Assembly (NCBI GenBank): GCA_026770025.1
Contig: JAMXDE010000025.1
Coordinates: forward strand, 62,001 to 126,000
Direction: 5' to 3'
Source: Craspedostauros australis
Taxonomy: Eukaryota; Bacillariophyta; Bacillariophyceae; Mastogloiales; Achnanthaceae
DNA: 64,000 nucleotides
Numbering within the stretch: position 1 is the stretch's first letter; each line of letters starts with the position of its first letter. The translations under genes and the position numbers were made by a program. Shown piece after piece: positions 10,273-19,287 of this stretch. Below the pieces are notes generated by a model. The model made no database searches, had not been told where the DNA came from, and saw only the letters and a list, made by a program, of their open reading frames with translations.

Positions 10273-12271
10273 CCCGGATGCTTGTGAAAGGTTCTGCTCC
10301 TGCCGAACAAAATGTCCGTCTCTCGCTCCGTGATCTTCTCCGGGGTGTCTTCGGGTGGCGCGACAGCGGGAGGTTCTGGTGCGGTCGGAGCCGCCGTCTT
10401 TGGCTGGTTGGCTGCCGCTGCTGGCGTCGGTGCTTGCGATTGGCCCGGTGCAGTGGACGCCGGCTGAAGTGCGTGGGTGGTTGAAGAATCGTTCGGCGTT
10501 CCGACCATACCAACCATCGGTAACTGTTGCTTCGGCAACTGAGTCGTGAGAGCAACATTCGTATATGCATTTGGAGCTGGCATCATTCCTTGTGGAGGCA
10601 TGGTGGGAGTATGCATCGTGCTCGCGTTTGCCATGTTTGCGTTCGGCATGGCTCCTTGCGCCATCGTTTGGTTGAATCCCAACCGCACTCCCCTTTCCAT
10701 AGCCATCGCCAAGGCCAGCTGCCTCCCTATTCGCATGCCCATCTGCTTGGCGACCATTGTCGGCGTTTGCACCTGTGCAGACGTCATAGGCACTTGCATG
10801 TTCTGCGTGAAATTTGGCGTGAGATTCCGTGGGAGCTGCATGTTTGGTGTGCCTTGGTTGAATGTTGTCGCTCCACCAACACCTCCTGTCATGAGGTTGG
10901 GAACGGTCCCAGCATTTGCTGGCATCATGACGGTATTGGGAGCAACGGCTGCGGTCAGTTTCGGTTGCGCGGCCGAAGCTGCATTTAGATTGGTTGGCAC
11001 CGTCATTCCACCGACCACATTCCCTCCCGCGATACTAGTCTGGAACGGGACGGCACCAGTGCCCTGAAAGCCAATGTTGTGAGGCATGGTGAAATTGGGG
11101 AGGCCACTGGCTGGACCTGCCAGGAGCTGCTGCGGCTGACCAAACGCTTGTAGGTTGGGTCTCGCCTGTTGCGCTTGCAGGTTCTGTGGCAACTGCGGGG
11201 CGTTCGGGATGATGCCTGTTGGCATTCCAGTCTGACCCATCTGCACGCCTCTTCCTTGGATTGACGCTTGTTGGTAGGCGGCAAAGGTTGGAGCTCGCGG
11301 ATGAGCCGGATATTGGGGGAAATTGGGAGAAGGCACAGCTCCGTATGGCCTTGGAGTCTGTGCTTGTGGGGCAATGGCACCGGCAGCAGAAGTAGTGAGC
11401 TGCGACGAAGTCGGGCCCGGGGTGACTTGGACAACTTGCACTTCGTCATCGTCAACGGCTGCTGCTTGCATCGCTGATGATGTTACTACTGGAGGAGCCG
11501 GAACTGTTGCGGGTGCGCTTGCCGGTGTCGCTCTTCGTTTGGCGGCTGGTTTGGCATCTTGGTCGCTGCCCGCACTGGTTTGGTGGCTGTTCGTGGTGGC
11601 AAGGCGCCCTTCGTCGCCTTCGTCCTCATCTTCATCTTCGTTGGCAACGGGCATGGCGGCAGTCTCAGGATTGTCTGCATTGTGTGGTGAACCAGATGGT
11701 CGTAACATGCTTCTCGCTCTCTTGGAAGCAACGCTGGTCGAAACAACATCGTTCTTGCCCTTGTTCTTGTTGGCTTTGATGATGATGCCATCCACCAGCT
11801 TGCCAACTTTGTTCTCGACTGTGTCCCAGTCGGCAAGCCGCCAGATCTCACACTTTTCCACCTGTTGGACGAATCGGATGCCGTTCTCTCTCACCTGCAT
11901 GGCCACCTTCATGCCAATATCACCCTTCTGCTTGTTGTTTCGCTTCGCGCCCAATTTTGCTACGCGCTCACTCACAAGCCTGCCGAATTTGAGGTTTCCG
12001 TGATGCTTCTGATGGTTCTGTCCCTTTCCAACAATGACGTCGGTCTGTCTCAGCAGCTCGATGCGGCGAGTGTACTCCATCGGATGCCCCTCAACCAGCT
12101 TGCGGCGCTCCAGGAACTTCTCGAATTCCCCGCGATTGAGCTGCATGGGAAGGTGCTCCTTCTTGCTTTGGCCTCTCTGCTTGAATGATCCGGCGTAGTC
12201 CTCGTCGAGGGGAAGGACGTGCACGGGGATGCCAAACGTCTTCAAGTGACCGACGCATATGGCATGGTTTC

Positions 12272-12474
12272 CTGCGATGTGATGTCGATTTGAAAGCAAA
12301 CAGCAGGGACAGCACGAACAAAGAACGATCAGTGAGTGAAGGTGTGCTTGAAATGAGCGGAAAGGTGAGAACATGGTTGCGCTTCAATCGAACGGATGCC
12401 TGTTCGAACTCTACGTGAATGGTTGAACGCTAAAGCATACATGAATACATGCATGCATGGGTAGATTGACTTAC
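12272..12474 (-). other. Spliceosomal intron of the DUF6824 gene (predicted)
   Basis: 203 bp on the minus strand with donor GTAAGT (12474-12469) and acceptor GCAG (ending 12272). Removing it joins TGT-G to GA-AAC and keeps the CRAL-TRIO-like frame open across the junction (ICGNHAICVG). The next exon begins at 12271. Confidence 0.75.
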
Positions 12475-12620
12475 CACAGATTGTTTGGATCCGGCAACGA
12501 GTGATCGGACTCAATCCCCACGCCATCAGGTTGGCCAATGGTTTCATTTGGAGCCCCTGGTAGCAGCAGTGGAAGCCCGTAATTCGGATGGGCATGGCGT
12601 TGAGAGCCTTGCACGTAGCC

Positions 12621-13387
12621 TGTTAGGAATTGAGGGTACGACTTTGTCGGAATACCCGTAATTGCCGCACCTCCCAACATTATTCGTCACAGCTTTGAAT
12701 ATTATTCGTCACATGTTCGGAGACTATTTGTCACACCTTTGTATACCATGCCATTATGACTATGACTAAGGATACGGACGTGATTGATACCTGTACTACC
12801 GCGAGGAGGGTAGTCTGTCCTCTGGTAATGTAAGAACGACACCTATGGCGGATCAGGAGGTCCCAATACCAAACCAACCATGGCAACCATGCAGACGACG
12901 ACGTCGATCAGAACAGCAGGCCGATGGGCAAGTGACGCACCCCCTTCAGAGGACAGCACGCGCCCCTCCTGCAGACAAGAACATCCGCAGGTTTGGAACA
13001 TCAGAAAGGAGCAGAACATCCGCAGGTTTGGAACATCACCAAGGCTGACATCGATCGTGGAACGATGGCGTCATGAGATCAACAACGAAAGCATATGATA
13101 GGCAAGCGCTCAGGACTGCAGATTCCTACCATGCAAGCGTAGACGGCTACGACGATGCAAAGGCAAGCAACAACGATGCCAAGACAAGGAAGCAAGAACA
13201 GAGCATGATGAATGGGGAAAGAAGCACCTAAGAACAACAGGACGCCCCGTGTCGCCACCGCGACAGATGCCTACCATGAAAAATGAAATCGGAAGAGAAA
13301 GTGAGATTGTGCTCACAGTTCTAAAACGGTACAGTTTCTAACAGCGGATTAGATTACAGTACTAACTTTAACCCCGGATTTCCAACA
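12621..13387 (+). repeat. Copia-2 5' LTR
   Basis: 767 bp, TGTTAGGAATTGAGGG to CCGGATTTCCAACA. It shares both ends with the solo LTRs at 9592-10272 and 15087-16010, which are in the opposite orientation. The first part has TATTCGTCACA-like repeats (12680-12745). A direct repeat of about 40 bp with the core CATCCGCAGGTTTGGAACAT lies at about 12980-13040. Confidence 0.88.
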
Positions 13388-13399
13388 CGTTTCGAAACG
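13388..13399 (+). other. 12-bp palindrome at primer-binding-site position (Copia-2)
   Basis: CGTTTCGAAACG starts at the first base after the 5' LTR and is 14 bp long if the last LTR base and base 13400 are counted. It has the same CGTTTNNAAACG form as the palindrome in Copia-1. Confidence 0.8.
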
Positions 13400-13467
13400 T
13401 TACGATTGAAATCCTACATTTCTACCATCATCAGCACAGCAACAAACATCCTATCACCATCATCACC

Positions 13468-15086
13468 ATGACATCCTTCCTAGGTAAGACTGATCGTTAC
13501 ATGATCATGTTCGACGGCAAGCGGTCCAGCTGGAAAGCTTGGAGTGCGAAGTTCCTGGCCCGTGCCAATCGCAAGGGCTACGGGGACTTGTATCTCAAGG
13601 ACATGAGTGATGTGATGGTGAAGGAGGAACCGTTTGACCTCTCCCCCTCTGCCCTCCTCATGGAAGGCAAGAAGAAGGAGGCCGAAGCCAAGAAGCCGAG
13701 TGACATGACTCCTGAAGAGGAGGCTGAGTACAAGAAGGCATTGGCGAAGTACGCGTTTGAAGAACTGACCATGGCTATTAGCCATGAGACCACCGAAGGC
13801 AATGTTGCCTTCATGGCTGTGTTGGGATGCAAGAGCAGTGCTTACGAGGGAGGAGACCCACGTAAGGCATGGAAGGCTCTTGAGCGTATCTACGAGCAGC
13901 GCACTGCGCCTATGAAGGCAAAGTTGTTGGCGCAGCTCAACGGGATGCGCATGAAGAAGGGAGAACACCCGGACACGTTCCTCACCGAGATGGAAGTACT
14001 CCGCGGACGTGTCTCCCACGCCGGCGTCGACTTGAACATGACGCAGTACCACATGCTCGTGCTTAACGCCCTTGCAAGGGACTACGAGATGGATGTGAAG
14101 CTCATCGAGCTCAAGTTCACCGGCATTGAAGACACGATGTCAATCGAAGACATCCGTGAAGCAGTGAGTGCCACCTACGATGCACGTCACATCAAGCAAG
14201 GAAGTAACCGCCGCGAGAGCGACACCAAAGAGGAAATGGCTCTCGCTGCCACCGGCGGTTTCAAGGGGTACTGCCGCAACTGCGGTGCCTACGGGCACAA
14301 GAAGGCGGACTGTCGCTCTCCCCCTAAGAACAAAAACAACAAGGCCTTGAAGAAGAAGAACAAGAGAGGAGACACCCCCGCCAAGAACAAGTTCAACGGA
14401 AACTGCAAGTACTGCGGTAAGAAGGGCACAATATCCTCGACTGCTTCAAGTTGAAAGCAGCGATGCGAGAAGCCGAGGCCACAAACGTAGCGACCGACGG
14501 CATGGAGGAGGAGACAGACGTCGCCCTCGTGATGGTCGAAGAACACATGTGGCGGACTACCGAAGACGATGTGGCAGGCTACGACTCCTTCGTTGAAGTT
14601 GACGAGGAGATGTGGTTGCCCTCCAACGAGAAGGCCAACGACGTTGCCCTAGCCATGATCGAGGAGCCCATCTGGTTACCCGAAGACGACAAGTCCATGG
14701 ATAGCACGGAGATGATGTGCTTCCTCACCAACGAGTTCGAAATTGATTCGACAGAGGTCAAAAATGTGACCAACCCAAGACTCGTGACCACCCAAGAAAT
14801 CGCGAACATCAAGAAAAACATGAGCAACGACTACGCCATGATGCCTCCCGAGGGATCAACCACCGAAGACCTCGCCCTCACGTCCACCGACGAAGAGATG
14901 ACCGACCAAGGAGGCGAAGCGCCAAACCAAGGTGCTGAATGGACGGCGGAAGAGTGGGCGGCCCATCACCCAGGGGTGTACGGTCACTACGGACCACCAC
15001 CGGTCGCAGCCGAGCGCATCAACCGCGAACTCTTCCCGTCCGACGACGAGACCACTGACGATGACGGGTTCTTCGAGGACGTCATC
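13468..15086 (+). pseudogene. Copia-2 Gag region, one frameshift
   Basis: Starts MTSFLGKTDRYMIMFDGKRS, a Copia Gag N-terminus with the W-x-x-W-type core. CCHC knuckle 1 is CRNCGAYGHKKADC (about 14274-14315). Knuckle 2 begins CKYCGKKG, but one base is missing near 14424, so the frame runs to a stop at 14454; in the neighbouring frame the knuckle completes as HNILDC and Gag goes on from 14430. An acidic spacer with repeated MVEE/MIEEP-WLP motifs follows until the frame is cut at 15086 by a solo LTR. The start codon is the first ATG after a short leader with CATCATCACCATC repeats. It would package the element RNA if intact. Confidence 0.88.
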
Positions 15087-16010
15087 TGTTGGAAATCCGG
15101 GGTACCCCAGTCTCTAGTAGTAGTCTCTGGTTACCTATTCATGTTATTGCATTGTTGGAACTGTGAGTACAACATCTTCATCACTTTCAATTCCATTTGC
15201 CAAAGCATACATAATCCACAGTAGCACACAGTCTTGCCCTTGCTCATGCAGTGCTGTCCTCCTGTTTCATCATGTCATGCAGCATGTACTCCATGTACAT
15301 CTCATCTTGCAGTATTGGTGCATCTCATCATACATCTCAGATATTCCATCTCCTGCCCTCTACCGATAGTTTCGTTAGCATAGACATCACCGAGTCGTAG
15401 GCATCACACAGATCAGTTCATTCGATCAGATCACGATTGCCCATTCGTCGCGGGAACACCTTGGTTGGGAGCTCATTCAGCTCCTCGACCATCAAACATC
15501 TCCGATCATCTCCGATCTTCTCCGATGCTTCTCATGTCGTTTCTGCTGGTTTCTTCGCCGATCACTTCACCGGCTTCTTGGATGTTCCTCATCTCAGGTT
15601 CGTTCACAGGCTATCTCACACTTCGTGACATTGGCCTTCCTCCAGTACTCTTTTCTCATTGGTGGCGACATGGGGGCCGTAGTCGATCGTATCGTGATGT
15701 TGGTCACGATTCCAACATCCCTGCCCCCTGCGACATACACGTGTGATTGGTATTCCTGCATTGAGGTCACGGACACCATAGTCCGGTTCGCATTCGGCAC
15801 GTGGCGTTCTCCACCACAAGACACGTGCAGCTCACATTTTCTGTCACAAAGATCCACAGGTGGGAGTTGCGGTAATGTATCATTTCATGACATTCGACTC
15901 CTGACTCTTGACTCATTGGAAGGTGCGGTAATGCATCATTCCACGATGCTCAACTCCGCACTCTTGGGAGGTGCGGCAATTAGGTGTTTCACAACACCCG
16001 ATTCCTGACA
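15087..16010 (-). repeat. Solo LTR, divergent Copia-2-like, inside Copia-2 gag
   Basis: 924 bp, TGTTGGAAATCCGGGG to ACCCGATTCCTGACA, with 6-bp duplication GTCATC (15081-15086, 16011-16016). The first 17 bp and the last stretch match the 9592-10272 LTR, and GGGAGTTGCGG/GGTGCGGCAAT motifs recur near the end. The middle differs, so it is a different subfamily with conserved termini. Contains CATCTCCGATC tandem repeats near 15500. Confidence 0.88.
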
Positions 16011-16016
16011 GTCATC

Positions 16017-17622
16017 TACGACGAAGATCTCGTCAGCACCGAAGAGGAGACCACCGACGAAGTAGCAATGGTGATCGGAGCGGAAGACATCTGCAGAGAG
16101 CCAGTCTTCTCGCTCTCCACCAACAAGTCTCCCATTGAGGAGTCGATCGAAGCAGCAGGACGCGCCCTGTACCAAGGATGGGCGTTGTGCCCACTATGCT
16201 TCAAGCAAGGGCACCTATACTCCTACTGCATCGATTGCCCTGCCAAGCCATTCCTCATCGACCTACCAGAAGGAGTAGACGTGGCAAAGCCAACAACCCA
16301 CAAGGAACGCGATCGTCGCCGCGTGATGCTTGCCAAGGAGGAGTCACTCGCACTCGCAGTGCGATACTCGTTGAGCAACGCCATGCCAGCAGACAGCGTG
16401 CGCTCCGAGCTTGCCCTGCTGTGCCTCAACACAGTGGAGGAGTACAGCTCAAGGGACAGACACACATGCATGGAGGCTTGCACCCTCTACTTCCTTCTGC
16501 GCGAGATCAGCATGATGACACCATTCAACATGATGAAGCACATGCCGTTCATCAACGAAAGGCTGGAGAGAGAGCAGTTGCCAGCCATCCACCATGGACT
16601 CATCGGAAGCCTGGCCTCGCATGGTGTACTCCAAGTCATGTGGAAGTACCACCCCGGCCAGCATGGAGTCCGCAACCATGAGGAGTCCCCTGAACTCCCC
16701 CTCTACAGCGAGAGAAACCCGCAACCAGACATGGCGATGGTGATCGGCGACATCGACGGTGTCGAAGAACGCCGCATCACGCTCGCCCCAGACCGCCATG
16801 AGGCAAACACTTGGTTGGGCGACTCAGGTGCCTCGTGCCACCTGACCAACAACAATGAGGGGATGACCAACGTGCGCGTGGCCGACCACTCCATCAAGAT
16901 CAGCAGCGGTCGCTACATCAAGGCAACAAAGGTAGGCGACAAGCGCATGGTGGTGATGCAAAAGAACGGGACCACAGCAACCATCTTGCTCAAGCACGTG
17001 AAGTTCGTGCCCAATTTGTGGGTGAACCTTCTCAGCATCAACAAAGCGCTTGAGAGTGGCTTCGACATCAGCAACCGCGGTGTTGTGATGAGCCTGGAGA
17101 AGCACGGACAACGTATTACGTTTGACCGGCTTATGGCTACCCACAGCGGCTACGTAAGCGGTGTTAACATGATCACTGTCCCTCACCCCCACGATCAAGC
17201 CAATGTTGGCGTGTCCACCCAGACCGCAGTGGACATCAACCAAATCCATAAAATATTAGGCCATGTTGACACTTACACGATCTCTCGCACAGCGGGACGA
17301 TACGGTTGGAACGTCACAGACAAATTGCATGCATGTGTGGACTGTGCCATTGGCAAACAAAGGCAGAAGGCCATGATGAAGAAACTCCAATCACGAGCGA
17401 AGGGGGTTGGTGATCGACTGTTCATTGACACATCAAGTGTCCAGACACACAGCTACGGACAAGGAAAGTATTGGCTCCTAGTCCTCGATGATTACAGTGA
17501 CTACTGCTGGAGCTATTTCCTGAAGGAGAAGAGTGAGGTTGGAACAAAAATGATTCTGTTGCTTAAGTGGCTCCACGCCAATCAGCAAACACGAGTGAAA
17601 ATTATCAGATGTGACAACGCAG
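16017..17622 (+). pseudogene. Copia-2 Gag tail, protease and first half of integrase
   Basis: Continues the Copia-2 frame (YDEDLVSTEEETTDE...). It carries a third CCHC box, CPLCFKQGHLYSYC (16188-16229), an aspartic protease with WLGDSGASCHLTN (about 16810), an integrase HHCC finger (HKILGH...CVDC, about 17250-17345), and the first catalytic region FIDTSSVQTHSYGQGKYW. At IIRCDNA the second catalytic Asp is present, and the frame is then cut by the Gypsy element at 17622. The rest of the integrase resumes at 28811 in frame. It shares organisation with Copia-1, including AGRYGWNV next to the finger where Copia-1 has AAQYGWKI. Confidence 0.9.
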
Positions 17623-18154
17623 TGCCCTAGACGGCTGGCTAGATAAACTATTGGTGACACAAGACCTAGACTTGTGCACAATAGATACTAGTCATGAATA
17701 AGTCACCCAAGCAATCACATTGTTAGTCTCACCTACGAGTCGTGTTAACAATCCATCCAGTCGGATCAGTCAAGATTCGAACTGAAGTCGGATTAGTCAA
17801 GACTCGAACTGAAGTCGTATCAGTCAAGACTCAAACTGAAGTCAGATGAGTCAAGATTCAATCGTAAAGAAATATTTGCATATGAGAAGACACTTCTTCA
17901 ACCAACCATTGACCTCCATTCAAAACAAGAAGGCTAATAGAATGCATGAATACGATTGACCAAGAGGTGCAAGCCGAATCATCTCGGGATGCATGAATCT
18001 GATCGACCAAGAGGTGCAGACAGCAGAAGAGAGAGAGAGAGCTCAAGTAATCATAATTTTTGGAATTACATCATCAACAACAACCTCAATCGTATCAAGT
18101 ACAAAATCAATCGTAGAAAAAAATACAACTTCAATCGTACGCCGGCATAAGGCA
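17623..18154 (+). repeat. Gypsy 5' LTR
   Basis: 532 bp. Around 17762-17865 it holds about four tandem units of some 26 bp with the core (T/C)AGTCAAGA-TC; one reads GATGAGTCAAG and so contains TGAGTCA, an AP-1/GCN4-type bZIP site, so these may be LTR promoter elements (inference). Confidence 0.93.
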
Positions 18155-18155
18155 C

Positions 18156-18167
18156 AGTGATATCACT
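18156..18167 (+). other. 12-bp palindrome at primer-binding-site position (Gypsy)
   Basis: AGTGATATCACT begins one base after the 5' LTR end. A perfect 12-bp palindrome is unexpected by chance at a fixed place, and there is no usual TGG-starting tRNA complement. Confidence 0.75.
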
Positions 18168-18201
18168 CCTTGCGGTTGAGCACCATCCAAGTCCAAGCAA
18201 G

Positions 18202-19067
18202 ATGAGCGAAGTCAAGTCAGGGCAGGAGCCTGTCCTCTATTGGGAGAGCCCAAAGGAGAAGAAGTACCCTCGAAGCATGTACCTCAAAATGGATGTCTAC
18301 GAAGATCCATCAGATCAGGGCAATACCGACACAGTGGAGACATCAGTCCTCAAGTTCAACGATGGGAGCGCAGAAGAATGGCTGAGGTTCCGCCGTGAGT
18401 TCGATACTCTCATGGCAGCAAAGAGAATGACCACTGCAGCACAGAAGATGATCCACCTCAACAACTTGTTGATGGGGGATGCGCAGAATCGATTTGCGAC
18501 AGCAGTGCAAGCAGTCAGTGGCAATACCACCTCAACAGCCAGCAGCAAGCTCCAAGAAGGACTTGATGCTGTGGGTGCTCCATTCTTTGGACACCCAACG
18601 AGTGCTTGGCGACGCCAGCGCAATTACATGCGCCAACATGCTTCATTCAAGCATGGTGAACTAGCAAGCTTCCGTGCTCGGCTATTGGAACTAAATCAGT
18701 ACCTTCCATTCATGCCCAAGCCAGGAGCTAATATTACACCAACGGCATTCCCAGACTTTGAGCTGGTCGAGATCTTGGACCGAGCAAGTCCAGAACAGTA
18801 CAGCCGTGCCCTACTCCAAAGTGGGTATCAGGTGTATGAGCACTCTTTTGAGGAGCTCTACCGTCGCCTCCTTGATGTGGCGAACAGCTGTCGCCCCTTC
18901 AAAAAGGGCAATGGCGCCAAGAAAGGCAAGCGTAACGCAAGCGACGAACGCAGTCGTGGAAGGCGCGGTAAACGTCTGAATAACGACAATAAACGCCAAA
19001 AATTCAGTCACGGCAAATCCATTCCCAAATGTGGGAGATGCGGCAGAATCGGACACGAAACCAGTGA
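18202..19067 (+). pseudogene. Gypsy Gag, 5' part (split by Copia-3a)
   Basis: Starts MSEVKSGQEPVLYWESPKEK; an ATG at 18157 in the same frame is passed over because it lies in the primer-binding region. It has a retrotransposon Gag core (about 18360-18880, WLRFRREFDTLMAAKR...), a Lys/Arg-rich tail and a zinc knuckle, CGRCGRIGHETS, which is cut by Copia-3a after the codon for Ser. The remaining Glu and last Cys lie at 24765 onward. Frame otherwise open. Role: capsid and RNA packaging. Confidence 0.9.
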
Positions 19068-19254
19068 TGTGCAGGTTTTTCACGTGACCGGAGGTGTTGG
19101 GGGGTGAAACCTGTCTGTTCTGAAAAATTATGACTGTGCGGAGCGGTCATTTGCTCAACGTGGATCCTACGCGTGGTTTGTGCGGTATCGTCTGTCCATC
19201 GACACTCATTGTTCGGATTCGGCCAGATTCGGGAATTGGCACTAAATCTGCACA
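19068..19254 (-). repeat. Copia-3a 3' LTR (left copy)
   Basis: 187 bp, very short for an LTR. Related diverged copies lie at 43802-43991 (190 bp) and, as a fragment, at 31114-31158. Confidence 0.94.
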
Positions 19255-19287
19255 CTCCCTCTTGTCGGTGGCACGGGCGGACCGCGC

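Larger units (their letters stand above)
9230..12620 (-). pseudogene. CRAL-TRIO-like / tandem DUF6824 host gene, disrupted
   Basis: Minus-strand host gene in pieces. Exon 12620-12475 reads ALNAMPIRITGFHCCYQGL..., and after the intron comes CGNHAICVGHLKTFGIPVHV, the C-terminal part of a CRAL-TRIO-like lipid-binding domain as found in diatom proteins. A first DUF6824 domain follows (TDVIVGKGQNHQKHHGN..., about 12080-11800), then about 430 residues rich in Gln, Pro, Met and Ala, then a second DUF6824 domain starting TDILFGRSRTFHKHPG. That domain is cut by a solo LTR at 9592-10272 and resumes at 9585 (NIYMHSLVKEREHLF...). It then meets an in-frame TAG (9474-9476) just before GRRFLTRETKDADGTWIWVE, where relatives keep a Lys, and ends at TGA (9232-9230). 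The 5' part is lost at the Copia-2 boundary (12620). The biochemical role of DUF6824 is not known to me; such proteins have been suggested to be regulatory. Clearly non-functional now. Confidence 0.88.

Noticed and set aside
10546-12003. Several plus-strand ORFs over the DUF6824 gene
   Set aside because: They mirror the low-complexity Gln/Pro/Ala-rich linker and contain no motif; splice signals and domains support the minus strand.
12621-13387. Reading this LTR as a minus-strand solo LTR like 9592-10272
   Set aside because: It has no target duplication on both sides and is followed at once by the palindrome, leader and gag of a plus-strand Copia; it is the Copia-2 5' LTR.
18157-18201. Upstream ATG (18157) for Gypsy gag
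   Set aside because: It overlaps the palindrome and primer-binding zone directly after the LTR; 18202 is more plausible.
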